Source: an uncultured Burkholderiaceae bacterium | GTDB taxonomy: Bacteria; Pseudomonadota; Gammaproteobacteria; Burkholderiales; Burkholderiaceae | Assembly (NCBI GenBank): GCA_937871985.1 | Contig: CALMPB010000073.1 | Coordinates: 1-17,275, forward strand | Length of the DNA stretch: 17,275 nucleotides | Reading direction: 5' to 3' | Shown here: positions 1 to 8,555 of the stretch, piece after piece | How positions within the stretch are numbered: the stretch's first letter is position 1 | Layout of the letters: every line of letters begins with the position of its first letter | Position numbers and translations under genes: made by a program | Notes under the pieces: generated by a model | What the model was told of the DNA's origin: nothing | Database searches by the model: none | What the model saw: only the letters and a program-made list of their open reading frames with translations

Positions 1-520
1 CGGCGGCGGTGACGCCGTCGTCGCGCAGGCTGACGCTGGCGCAGCCCAGCACGTACTGGAACCCCACCTGCTGCATCAGCGCGGCAATGCCCGACCACAG
101 CAGCATGATGACCGACCCATTGCGGTAGTCGGCATGAATGCAGGAACGCCCGACTTCGGCCATGCGTTCGCGGATGGAATCCAGGGCGGAGATATCGAAT
201 TCGGATTCGGAGTAATAACCGCCCGCCTTCACGGCATTGGCCGGCGTCAGCAAGCGATAGGTGCCCACCACCCGGCCGGAGTCGTACTCCTTGACCATGA
301 CGTGCTCGCACCAGGGGTCGAAGCGGTCGGAGTCCAGCCCGTCGACCGCGTCGGGGAACACGGCGTTCATTTCTTCGGTGAACACCTTGTAACGCAAACG
401 CTGAATCGCCTCGAGCTCTTCGTTGGTGCGGGCAAGCCCCATGACAAGCCCGCCCCCCGAAGGATTGGCCCAAGCGGCCGAGTTCTCGGCATCAGGTTGT
501 ACGCGCGCTAGTTCTAGCAT
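1..520 (-). CDS. olsB: L-ornithine N-alpha-acyltransferase, OlsB-type GNAT protein (3' end beyond the window)
   Basis: The first 173 codons are present and the C-terminus lies past the left edge. OlsB-type enzymes move a 3-hydroxyacyl group from acyl-ACP to ornithine, making lyso-ornithine lipid at the inner membrane. The family is recognisable from RYKVFTEEM at about 43-51, GTYRLL at 86-91, the YSESEFD block at 103-109, EVGRSCIHADYR at 122-133 and LLWSGIAAL at 140-148, all typical of the acyltransferase GNAT group that includes OlsB. The ATG at 520 was chosen because GGAG (complement of 529-532) lies 8 nt upstream. It follows glmM by 65 nt on the same strand, so co-transcription is possible. 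Codons 2 and 4 are CTA, which looks rare in this genome, and they lie in a short palindrome at the start. A related N-acyl amino acid synthase is the main alternative. Confidence 0.8.
   Translation of the reverse strand, partial: MLELARVQPDAENSAAWANPSGGGLVMGLARTNEELEAIQRLRYKVFTEEMNAVFPDAVDGLDSDRFDPWCEHVMVKEYDSGRVVGTYRLLTPANAVKAGGYYSESEFDISALDSIRERMAEVGRSCIHADYRNGSVIMLLWSGIAALMQQVGFQYVLGCASVSLRDDGVTAA
507..518. repeat. Short palindrome overlapping the olsB start
   Basis: GCTAG-TT-CTAGC is a perfect 5-bp inverted repeat with a 2-bp spacer. It covers codons 1-5 of olsB and would lie just inside the initiation region. It may be chance, a small operator, or the by-product of two CTA codons. Nothing in the sequence decides between these. 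Confidence 0.35.
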
Positions 521-585
521 AAACAAGACTCCACAAACATTCTGCAATTATGCCCGCTAAATGTTTCAAGTATTCGTTATCTAAG

Positions 586-1935
586 TTACCGCTTTGTTAA
601 ATTAACCGCAACCAGTTCGCGCACACCCTGCTCGGCCAGCGCAACGTCTTCGGCCTCGACCATGAGGCGCAATTTGGGCTCGGTGCCCGAGGCCCGGATC
701 AAGACCCTGCCCCGCCCCAGCAGCCGCTGCTCGACCTGCCGGGCGGCCTCTTGCAGGCCCGTGTGCGCCTGCCAGTCCACGCTGGGATCGAGCGGCACGT
801 TCACCATCTTTTGCGGGTACATTTTCAGGTCGGCCACCAGCTCGGCCAGCGTCGCGCCGCTGCGGCGCATGCCGGTCAGAACCTGCAGGGCGGCAATGAT
901 GCCGTCGCCAGTCGTGTGGCAATCGAGACACAGTAGATGGCCCGAGCTTTCGCCGCCATACAGCCAGCCATGCTTCTGCATGGCTTCCAGCACGTAGCGG
1001 TCGCCCACCTTGGCGCGCTCGAACGGTATGCCCAGGCGCTGCATTTCCTTTTCGAAGCCGAAATTGGTCATCAACGTGCCCGCCACCCCCTGGACCGGGC
1101 CCAGCGCCATGCGATCGCGCACGATGGCGTACAGCAGCTCATCGCCGTTATACAGGCGGCCGGACGCATCGACCATTTGCAGGCGATCCGCGTCGCCGTC
1201 CAGGGCAATGCCGACGGCGGCGTTCTGCGCCCGGACTTCCTCGATGAGGCGCTCGGGGTGCAGGGCGCCCACGCCTTTGTTGATATTGAATCCGTCCGGC
1301 TGGCAGCCGATGGCGAACACCTCGGCGCCCAGCTCGCGGAACACCGGAGGCGCGATATGGTAGGCCGCGCCATGCGCGGCGTCGACCACGATTTTCATGC
1401 CCGACAGATCCAGCTCGTTGGGGAAGGTGCTTTTGCAGAACTCGATATACCGCCCGGCGGCGTCGTCGATGCGGCGCGCGCGCCCCAGCGCTTCGGAGCC
1501 GACGCAGCCCAGGGGCCCGTCGATGGCGGCCTCGATCTGCTCTTCGATCTCGTCGGGCAGCTTCATGCCCTGGGCGGAAAAGAACTTGATGCCGTTGTCG
1601 TTGTAGGGATTGTGCGAGGCGCTGATGACGATGCCTGCCACCAGCCGCAGCGCGCGGGTCAGATACGCCACGGCCGGGGTCGGGATGGGGCCGGCCAGAA
1701 GCACGTCGACCCCCGCCGCCGACAAACCCGCCTCCAGTGCGGATTCGAGCATATAGCCCGAAATGCGGGTGTCTTTGCCGATAATGACCGTGGGGCGGCC
1801 CCGCTCGGGGTTATGCCGCTGCGCGAACACGCGCCCCGCCGCATGGCCGAGCCGCAAGGCGAATTCGGGGTTGATGGTCGGCCCGCCGACCTCGCCGCGC
1901 ACGCCGTCGGTGCCAAAATACTTGCGCTCACTCAT
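586..1935 (-). CDS. glmM: Phosphoglucosamine mutase
   Basis: Interconverts glucosamine-6-phosphate and glucosamine-1-phosphate in the cytoplasm, feeding UDP-GlcNAc synthesis for peptidoglycan and lipopolysaccharide. The 449-residue length is normal for the family. The N-terminus has the FGTDGVRG motif at 7-14. The phosphoserine loop ISASHNP spans 104-110, with S107 the phosphorylated residue. The metal-binding loop DGDADR is at 246-251, the sugar-binding GESSGH at 328-333, and the C-terminal phosphate-binding RASGTEP at 414-420. All key residues are present. Its ATG overlaps the folP stop by 4 nt (ATGA), with GGGG a few bases upstream, so translation is probably coupled. The folP-glmM pairing behind ftsH is a widely conserved proteobacterial arrangement. 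The GlmM rather than phosphomannomutase identity rests on both motifs and context. Confidence 0.97.
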   Translation of the reverse strand: MSERKYFGTDGVRGEVGGPTINPEFALRLGHAAGRVFAQRHNPERGRPTVIIGKDTRISGYMLESALEAGLSAAGVDVLLAGPIPTPAVAYLTRALRLVAGIVISASHNPYNDNGIKFFSAQGMKLPDEIEEQIEAAIDGPLGCVGSEALGRARRIDDAAGRYIEFCKSTFPNELDLSGMKIVVDAAHGAAYHIAPPVFRELGAEVFAIGCQPDGFNINKGVGALHPERLIEEVRAQNAAVGIALDGDADRLQMVDASGRLYNGDELLYAIVRDRMALGPVQGVAGTLMTNFGFEKEMQRLGIPFERAKVGDRYVLEAMQKHGWLYGGESSGHLLCLDCHTTGDGIIAALQVLTGMRRSGATLAELVADLKMYPQKMVNVPLDPSVDWQAHTGLQEAARQVEQRLLGRGRVLIRASGTEPKLRLMVEAEDVALAEQGVRELVAVNLTKR

Positions 1936-2771
1936 TCATGTACCCCATGTTCTATGGTTTGCCACACCTTGATGGCATCGACGGTTGCAGCGACATCGTG
2001 CACCCGCAGCATTTGCGCCCCCCGGGCCACTCCCGCCAGCGCGCCGGCAATGCTGCCGCCCAGGCGCTGTGCGGCGGGGCGGCCGGTAATATGGCCTATC
2101 ATCGATTTACGCGACAGCGCCACAAGCCACGGATAGGAATCGAAGCGCAATTGCCGCAAATTCTGTAATAAAAAGTAATTTTGCCCGGCGGTTTTCCCGA
2201 AGCCAAAACCGGGATCCAGCAGTATACGCCCCTGGTCTATCCCCTTTTCCGCCATGGCAGCCACTCGATCCTGCAGGAAACGCCGGACTTCGCCCACGAC
2301 GTCGTCGTAATGCGGCGCCGCCTGCATGGTGCGCGGCTCGCCCTGCATGTGCATGACGCACAGGCCGCAGCGGGAGTCCGCCACGGCGTCGAGCGCGCCC
2401 GGCTGGCGAAAGCCGTAGATGTCGTTGATCATGTCCGCTCCCGCATCCAGAACCCGGCTCATGACCTCGGGCTTGAAGGTGTCGACGGAAATCGGCACGC
2501 CGCTGGCGCGGAGCCCTTCGATGACGGGGAGAAGGCGGTTCAACTCTTCCTGGACGGACACCGGATCGGCGCCCGGGCGCGTGGACTCCGCGCCGATGTC
2601 CAGAATGTCGGCGCCCTCCTGGACAAGCTGGCGGGCGTGGGCAATGGCCGCATCCGTTTCGAAATGCAGGGAGCCATCGGAAAAGGAGTCGGGGGTGACG
2701 TTGACGATCCCCATGACCAGCGGGCGCTCAAGCGACAACTCGAAGCGCCCGCAAAGCAAGATCGAACTCAT
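1932..2771 (-). CDS. folP: Dihydropteroate synthase
   Basis: Condenses p-aminobenzoate with 6-hydroxymethyl-dihydropterin pyrophosphate to give dihydropteroate in folate synthesis; it is the sulfonamide target. The 279 residues form the expected single TIM-barrel domain. Visible motifs are [13 protein letters not shown] at 21-33 (pyrophosphate loop), [14 protein letters not shown] at 55-68, SVDT at 95-98, INDIYG at 115-120, DPGFGFGK at 186-193, LSRKS at 219-223 and RVHDV at 256-260. The start lies 21 nt after the ftsH stop with only a weak upstream AAGG, so it probably depends on read-through translation in an ftsH-folP-glmM operon. No missing residues were seen. Confidence 0.97.
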   Translation of the reverse strand: MSSILLCGRFELSLERPLVMGIVNVTPDSFSDGSLHFETDAAIAHARQLVQEGADILDIGAESTRPGADPVSVQEELNRLLPVIEGLRASGVPISVDTFKPEVMSRVLDAGADMINDIYGFRQPGALDAVADSRCGLCVMHMQGEPRTMQAAPHYDDVVGEVRRFLQDRVAAMAEKGIDQGRILLDPGFGFGKTAGQNYFLLQNLRQLRFDSYPWLVALSRKSMIGHITGRPAAQRLGGSIAGALAGVARGAQMLRVHDVAATVDAIKVWQTIEHGVHE

Positions 2772-2792
2772 TGACGCAGTTCTGGCGTAACC

Positions 2793-4697
<1,905 letters not shown>

Positions 4698-4703
4698 AGC
4701 CAT

Positions 4704-4708
4704 CTCCT
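4704..4708 (-). promoter_or_regulatory. Ribosome binding site deciding the ftsH start
   Basis: The minus strand reads AGGAG here. It touches the ATG at 4703 with no spacer, but lies 6 nt from the TTG at 4697, the normal Shine-Dalgarno distance. This favours TTG initiation. Confidence 0.6.
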
Positions 4709-4741
4709 GCTTGTGACCACGACCTGTAAGCACCGCCCCGC

Positions 4742-4769
4742 AATACAGCGGCCATACAAGCAATTTCAA
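4742..4769 (-). promoter_or_regulatory. Candidate sigma70-type promoter for ftsH
   Basis: On the minus strand a TTGAAA -35-like hexamer (complement of 4764-4769) is followed after 16 bp by TGTATT (complement of 4742-4747) as the -10. Transcription would start near 4735 and give a leader of about 35-40 nt before the TTG/ATG start of ftsH. The -10 match is only moderate. A heat-shock promoter, known for E. coli ftsH, was not recognised. Confidence 0.3.
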
Positions 4770-4839
4770 TGATTCATTCTAACCTGATAGCAAGAACGAT
4801 GCTGGGAAAACCCCAAGTAATGCCCCGGCAAGCCGCTTA

Positions 4840-4870
4840 CGCCCATTTCCGGACAAACCGGGCGTTTTTT
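4840..4870 (+). terminator. Intrinsic-terminator-like hairpin in the rlmE-ftsH gap, plus-strand sense
   Basis: CGCCC (4840-4844) can pair with GGGCG (4860-4864), followed at once by six T (4865-4870). It has terminator polarity only on the + strand, where no sense gene lies upstream. If used, it would stop antisense transcripts coming from the ftsH region before rlmE. The stem is short and the loop is 15 nt, so this is tentative. Confidence 0.3.
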
Positions 4871-4894
4871 CGGCCCAGGACCTGGCAGCAGGCC

Positions 4895-5536
4895 CTAGCC
4901 CTGGCGTTTCAGCCTGCGCCCGACCAGAAAGGTTTCGGCGGACTTGTCGCGCGACGCCTTGGGCTTGCGCTCGACGACGCGTTCGAAATGCTTCTTGAAC
5001 GCTTCGACGATCTGCGAAAACCCGCTGCCATGAAACGCCTTGACGATGAGCGCCCCTTCGGCCTTGAGATGCTGGCACGAAAAATCGAGCGCCAAGTCGC
5101 ACACGTGCTGGATGCGCGCGGAATCGGCCGACCCTACCCCGGATAGATTGGGGGCCATGTCGGAAATTACAAGGTCCACCTGCTGCTCGCCAACCAATTG
5201 TTGCAATTGCTGGAGCACGGACTCTTCGCGAAAATCGCCCTGGATGAACTCGACGCCGGCGATGGGCTCCATGGGCAGCAGGTCGAGCGCAATGACGCGG
5301 CCGTCGATGACCCCGCCGGCCCCCAGCATGCGCTCGCGGGCGACCTGGGACCAACTGCCCGGCGCGGAGCCGAGATCGACCACGATATCGCCCCGGCGCA
5401 TGAGTTTTTCGGTATCCAGGATTTCAATGAGCTTGAAAGCCGCCCTGGCCCGATAGCCCTTTTGTTGCGCCATTTTGACATACGGGTCGTTTATATGTTG
5501 CTGAATCCATTCTTTTGAGAATTTTTTTTTAGCCAT
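4895..5536 (-). CDS. rlmE: 23S rRNA 2'-O-methyltransferase (U2552), RlmE/FtsJ
   Basis: Methylates the ribose of the A-loop uridine of 23S rRNA at a late stage of 50S assembly, using S-adenosylmethionine. The 213 residues match the family length. The Rossmann motif [11 protein letters not shown] starts at 54. The K-D-K-E catalytic tetrad is visible as K35, D126 (in VISDMAPN), K166 (in LIVKAFHG) and E201. It lies about 190 nt before ftsH on the same strand, the classic rlmE-ftsH pairing. Codons 3-5 are AAA AAA AAA, a run of nine A, unusual in this GC-rich setting. The ATG at 5536 has GGGA touching it and no properly spaced Shine-Dalgarno. Confidence 0.96.
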   Translation of the reverse strand: MAKKKFSKEWIQQHINDPYVKMAQQKGYRARAAFKLIEILDTEKLMRRGDIVVDLGSAPGSWSQVARERMLGAGGVIDGRVIALDLLPMEPIAGVEFIQGDFREESVLQQLQQLVGEQQVDLVISDMAPNLSGVGSADSARIQHVCDLALDFSCQHLKAEGALIVKAFHGSGFSQIVEAFKKHFERVVERKPKASRDKSAETFLVGRRLKRQG

Positions 5537-5541
5537 TCCCG

Positions 5542-5547
5542 TACAAT
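5542..5547 (+). promoter_or_regulatory. Candidate -10 element for yhbY (leaderless distance)
   Basis: TACAAT matches the -10 consensus at five of six positions and ends 6 nt before the yhbY ATG, so transcription would start at or next to the start codon. No good -35 is present at 16-18 bp spacing; the T-rich tract upstream may help opening. No Shine-Dalgarno precedes the ATG, which fits a leaderless message. Confidence 0.35.
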
Positions 5548-5550
5548 CTC

Positions 5551-5580
5551 ATTATGTCCAAACTAGAAATTACTTCCCAA
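5551..5580 (-). promoter_or_regulatory. Candidate promoter for rlmE, inside the yhbY start region
   Basis: On the minus strand TTGGGA (complement of 5575-5580), an 18-bp spacer and CATAAT (complement of 5551-5556) resemble a sigma70 promoter. The predicted start is near 5544, leaving a leader of only about 8 nt before the rlmE ATG. It overlaps the yhbY start codon and lies 3 bp from the opposing TACAAT. Confidence 0.35.
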
Positions 5581-6111
5581 GAACGCAGCGCGTTACGCGC
5601 CAGCGCCCATCCTTTGCGCGTCGTCGTGCAAATCGGCGACCGCGGCCTGACCGAACCGGTTCTCAAGGAAATCGAAACCCACCTTGCCGCCCACCAATTG
5701 ATCAAAATACGGGTCAATGGCGCGGAACGGGATGAACGCGAAGCCATGCTGCAAACCATTTGCGACACCCTGTCGTGCGCTCCGGTGCACCACCTGGGCA
5801 AGACGCTTATTGTCTACCGCCCCGATGCCGCCGCCGCAAAGGCTGAAGCCGAGGCCCACAACGCCACGCGCGCCATACGCAAGCCCAAAGAGCCCTACAC
5901 GCCCAAGAAACAGGCTGCCACCGGCGCCAGCCTTAGCCGCAAGGGTGAAATCGCCAAACGAGCCGCCCAAAAAACCGAACGCCTGGAAAACGCCGCCCCC
6001 AAAGCGCGCCGCGCCCAAGCCGCCGACACCCCGGCGCACCGTATTCCGCGCCGGGCGGGCAGCGCCCTGTCGCTACGGGCGGGAGCCCGGCGCAGCAGCG
6101 CAAAACGCTGA
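5554..6111 (+). CDS. yhbY: YhbY-family (CRM domain) ribosome assembly RNA-binding protein with a long basic tail
   Basis: Small RNA-binding protein associated with 50S precursor particles in the cytoplasm. The CRM domain occupies about residues 1-92: an N-terminal helix (ERSALRASAHPL), the strand VVVQIG and the GDRG loop at 28-31 (the family GxxG RNA-binding motif), LTEPVLKEIETHL, LIKIRV at about 49-54, and LGKTLIVYR at 81-89. E. coli YhbY ends near this point. This protein continues for about 95 further residues rich in Ala, Lys, Arg and Pro, low in complexity and probably disordered, suggesting extra RNA contacts. The ATG at 5554 fits the domain start, but there is no Shine-Dalgarno. It is divergent from rlmE and followed by an intrinsic terminator, so it is probably monocistronic. 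Confidence 0.93.
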   Translation: MSKLEITSQERSALRASAHPLRVVVQIGDRGLTEPVLKEIETHLAAHQLIKIRVNGAERDEREAMLQTICDTLSCAPVHHLGKTLIVYRPDAAAAKAEAEAHNATRAIRKPKEPYTPKKQAATGASLSRKGEIAKRAAQKTERLENAAPKARRAQAADTPAHRIPRRAGSALSLRAGARRSSAKR

Positions 6112-6130
6112 CAACATCCTAAAAACATTT

Positions 6131-6167
6131 AAAGCCCAACACGAATTGTGTGGGCTTTTTCTTTTTG
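6131..6167 (+). terminator. Rho-independent terminator of yhbY
   Basis: AGCCC-A-ACAC pairs with GTGT-GGGCT around an AATT-type loop, with one bulged A, and runs into TTTTTCTTTTT. It starts about 20 nt after the yhbY stop and separates it from the convergent greA. Confidence 0.9.
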
Positions 6168-6273
6168 CCTTCGCTTCCCGGCGCCGGTTGGCGGCAATAC
6201 CGCAACAAACCCGGAGTATTTTACACGGCTGGCGCGCCGTCCGACTGGTTTGCGAATCGACCAGGCGGCAGAT

Positions 6274-6750
6274 TCAAATATAGCTGACGTTCAGAACCTC
6301 GTATTCGCGCAAGCCGGCGGGGGCCTGCACCTCGACGACGTCGCCTTCGGACTTGCCGATAAGGGCGCGCGCCACCGGGCTGGAGACGGAAATGCGGTTG
6401 GAGCGGATGTCGGCCTCGACGTCGCCCACGATTTGATACGTGACGCGTTCGCCGGATTCGAGGTCTTCGATTTCGACCGTGGCGCCGAACACGGCCTTAC
6501 CCTCGACGTCCAGCGCCGAAGGATCGATGATTTGCGCATTGGAAAGCGTGCCTTCCAGCTCTTTGATGCGGCCTTCGACAAAGGCCTGGCGTTCGCGGGC
6601 GGCGTCGTACTCGGCGTTCTCGGAGAGATCGCCCTGGGCGCGCGCTTCGGCGATGGCATTGATGATTTCGGGCCGCTCGATGGTTTTCAAACGATGCAAC
6701 TCTTTTTGCAAGCGCTCAGCGCCGCTCATTGTCAACGGGATCGCAGACAT
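6274..6750 (-). CDS. greA: Transcription elongation factor GreA
   Basis: Enters the RNA polymerase secondary channel and stimulates cleavage of backtracked transcripts. The 158-residue length matches E. coli GreA. The N-terminal coiled coil (about 8-75) carries the tip motif [14 protein letters not shown], with the catalytic acidic pair D41 and E44 conserved. The C-terminal FKBP-like domain begins near 80 and includes [14 protein letters not shown] at about 123-136. AGGA (complement of 6756-6759) lies 5 nt before the ATG, a good ribosome binding site. In many betaproteobacteria greA directly follows carB; here an SDR, ychJ and a permease lie between. A strong terminator hairpin stands in its leader. 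Confidence 0.97.
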   Translation of the reverse strand: MSAIPLTMSGAERLQKELHRLKTIERPEIINAIAEARAQGDLSENAEYDAARERQAFVEGRIKELEGTLSNAQIIDPSALDVEGKAVFGATVEIEDLESGERVTYQIVGDVEADIRSNRISVSSPVARALIGKSEGDVVEVQAPAGLREYEVLNVSYI

Positions 6751-6770
6751 AATATTCCTGAATCAAAAGT

Positions 6771-6800
6771 AAAAAGACGCCCCCCATGAAGGGGCGCCCC
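6771..6800 (-). terminator. Intrinsic terminator in the greA leader (possible attenuator)
   Basis: On the minus strand CGCCCC (complement of 6791-6796) pairs with GGGGCG (complement of 6778-6783) around a 7-nt loop, followed by TC and TTTTT, then more T-rich sequence. It ends about 20 nt before the greA ATG, leaving no room for a complete promoter in between. It either ends permease transcripts or attenuates a greA leader RNA. E. coli greA is known to have a leader terminator that yields the short GraL RNAs; whether this is equivalent is inference. Confidence 0.7.
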
Positions 6801-7046
6801 GTGATTAATTAAGCGAAAGCGCGCAATGCCTTTCGGAGGGTGCGAGCCCGTGGAACCGTTGGATTTTTTATCTATTTACAACCGGTTTGCAGGGCTCAAA
6901 GTAAATCCCCGACGGTATGAATGCCGGGGATCTGGATGTATTGTCGGCAATGTTGGCATAAATTGCAAGCCCCCTGGAATAAAGCGGGGGGACCCGCGCG
7001 GGGAAAGCCTTTGAGCCGGCCCCCATAGGGCTTGTTTCCAGGCTTT
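6801..7046. other. Intergenic region between the permease and greA
   Basis: With the leader terminator, this belongs to a 296-nt gene-free stretch. It contains an AT-rich patch at about 6859-6880 that may hold a greA promoter, although no clear -35/-10 pair is visible, and the nested inverted repeats at 6893-7017. I could not match it to a tRNA, tmRNA, RNase P, SRP RNA or a riboswitch class I know. Confidence 0.5.
6893..7017. repeat. Nested inverted repeats, possible structured RNA of unknown class
   Basis: GGCTCAAAG (6893-6901) and CTTTGAGCC (7009-7017) are perfect 9-bp complements that enclose at least two further hairpins. One has ATCCCC (6905-6910) with GGGGAT (6926-6931), a 3-nt GAC bulge, then GGTA/TGCC closing a TGAA loop. 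The other has CCCCC (6970-6974) with GGGGG (6986-6990). A CCC-GCGC-GGG palindrome follows at 6993-7002. This layout of a closing stem with several arms is typical of a folded RNA. The transcribed strand is unknown; the minus strand matches the flanking genes. Confidence 0.45.
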
Positions 7047-8369
7047 TCAGGCCTTGCCGCGGCTGCCTATGCGCAACAGGGCATACAGGATGATGGCGCC
7101 GAAGGTGGCCGTGCCGATCCCGTCGAGCTTGAACGCCCCGAACTGCACCGAGAAGTTTCCGGCCCCCAGCACCAGCGTGACCGCGGCGACGATCAGGTTG
7201 CGGTTGTCGCCGAAATCCACCTGGTTGACCACCCAGATGCGCGCCCCGGCCACGGCGATCAGGCCGAACACCACAATGGACATGCCGCCCAGCACCGGCC
7301 CGGGTATCGTCTGGATCAGCGCGCCGAACTTGGGGGAAAAACCAAGCAGAATGGCAATGATCGCGGCCAGCACGAAAACCAGGGTGGAATAGATGCGGGT
7401 AACCGTCATGACCCCGATGTTCTCGGCGTAGGTCGTGACGCCCGTGCCGCCCACCGCGCCCGACACCATGGTCGCCACGCCATCGCCGACGAAGGCGCGA
7501 CCCAGGTAGACGTCGAGATTGCGGCCGGTCATGGCGCTGACCGCCTTGATGTGCCCCAGGTTCTCGGCTACCAGGATGATAGCCACCGGAACGATGACGC
7601 TGATGGCGTGGGTTTCGAATACCGGGCTGGTAAAGTGCGGCAGGCCCAGCCAGGCCGCGGCGGCTACGCCGCTGAAATCGATGGGCTTGCCCAGGCCCAG
7701 GCCATTGGTGAACACCGCGTAAATCACGCAGGCCAGCAACAGCCCCACCAGGATCAGCAGGCGCTGAACCGTGCCGCGGGTATACACCGCAATGGCGCCC
7801 ACGCACAACACCGTCATCAGTGCCATCAAGGCCTCGAAGGTGGAACCGCCCATGGCGCCCTTGGCGGCGATGGGCGCCAGGTTCAGTCCGATGACGGCGA
7901 CGATGGCGCCGGTCACGACGGGCGGCATCCAGCGGTCTATCCATTCCGCCGCGCCTCCCGTGCGCACATTGACCAGCCACACCAGCAAGCCGATTACCGT
8001 ATAGACCAGGCCGCAAACGATGATCGCGCCCAGGGCCACGCCGATATTGGCATTGGGTCCCGCCCCCGCATACCCCGTCACGGCGATGACGCCGCCGATG
8101 AACGCGAAGCTGGATCCCAGATAGCTGGGAACCCGGCCCCCCACGAACACAAAGAAGATCAGGGTGCCCACCCCCGACATGAGGATGGCGAGATTGGGGT
8201 CGAACCCCATGAGCAACGGAGCGAGAATCGTAGAGCCGAACATAGCCACGACGTGCTGGGCGCCCATGGCGATGTTCTGCGGCCAGGACAGCCTTTCATC
8301 GGGCTGCACGACGACGGCCTGCGCCCCGCCCTGCACCTGGCGCCACCGGGGAAAATAGGAATTTGACAT
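7047..8369 (-). CDS. rutG: NCS2-family pyrimidine permease, RutG/UraA type
   Basis: Integral inner-membrane symporter for uracil or a related pyrimidine; exact substrate and coupling ion are inferred. The 440 residues contain many hydrophobic helices. NCS2 signatures are the QH pair at 38-39, PSYLGSSFAF at 81-90, the transport-site VAENLGH around E269, and VTTYAENIGVM around E316, which correspond to the uracil-binding glutamates of E. coli UraA. Large stretches (PDERL, DPNLAILMSG, RGTVQRLLILVGL, KFGALIQTIP) read much closer to E. coli RutG than to UraA. No other rut genes are nearby, so the symbol denotes sequence type only. A possible AAGG site precedes the ATG. It is divergent from the ychJ-family gene, with 186 nt between the two starts. 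Confidence 0.9.
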   Translation of the reverse strand: MSNSYFPRWRQVQGGAQAVVVQPDERLSWPQNIAMGAQHVVAMFGSTILAPLLMGFDPNLAILMSGVGTLIFFVFVGGRVPSYLGSSFAFIGGVIAVTGYAGAGPNANIGVALGAIIVCGLVYTVIGLLVWLVNVRTGGAAEWIDRWMPPVVTGAIVAVIGLNLAPIAAKGAMGGSTFEALMALMTVLCVGAIAVYTRGTVQRLLILVGLLLACVIYAVFTNGLGLGKPIDFSGVAAAAWLGLPHFTSPVFETHAISVIVPVAIILVAENLGHIKAVSAMTGRNLDVYLGRAFVGDGVATMVSGAVGGTGVTTYAENIGVMTVTRIYSTLVFVLAAIIAILLGFSPKFGALIQTIPGPVLGGMSIVVFGLIAVAGARIWVVNQVDFGDNRNLIVAAVTLVLGAGNFSVQFGAFKLDGIGTATFGAIILYALLRIGSRGKA

Positions 8370-8555
8370 TGCGATGCCTTATTGTTCAATGATTATCGAG
8401 AGTGTCGGCGGCGGAGCCGGAAGCCCGGACGGTTTTTACCGCTCACGCTTCCAGTATGCCGGCGACGGCGAAAGTGTAAGGTCGGCGACATCCCGCCGCA
8501 AGGTTTATATTGCACATTCCGGATTCCGCCCGCGCCCCCGAGTACACTTCACGCC

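Noticed and set aside
134..511. 125-codon + strand frame at the left edge
   Set aside because: Opposite to the OlsB-type gene, which shows clear family motifs on the - strand.
937..2136. 399-codon open frame antisense to glmM
   Set aside because: Codon-aligned shadow of a certain gene; no family resemblance.
4698..4769. Upstream ATG (4769) as the ftsH start
   Set aside because: The extension lacks family similarity, holds a promoter-like pair, and the only good AGGAG lies downstream at 4704-4708.
5515..5547. TTGAGA (5515-5520) as the -35 partner of the yhbY TACAAT
   Set aside because: The spacer would be 21 bp, too long for a sigma70 promoter.
6834..6852. tRNA T-arm-like GGGTGCGAGCCC near 6838-6849
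   Set aside because: No GGTTCRA core, acceptor stem or anticodon arm can be built around it.
6826..7014. 62-codon + strand frame upstream of greA
   Set aside because: No Shine-Dalgarno, no recognisable domain, and it runs through the inverted repeats, which better explain the sequence. A very small real peptide cannot be fully excluded.
7032..8366. 444-codon open frame antisense to the permease
   Set aside because: Codon-aligned shadow with an Asp/His/Gln/Arg-rich composition typical of the complement of membrane-protein codons.
8382..8555. 58-residue N-terminal extension of the ychJ gene
   Set aside because: Arg-rich translation without family similarity; the family normally begins just before the first cysteine motif.
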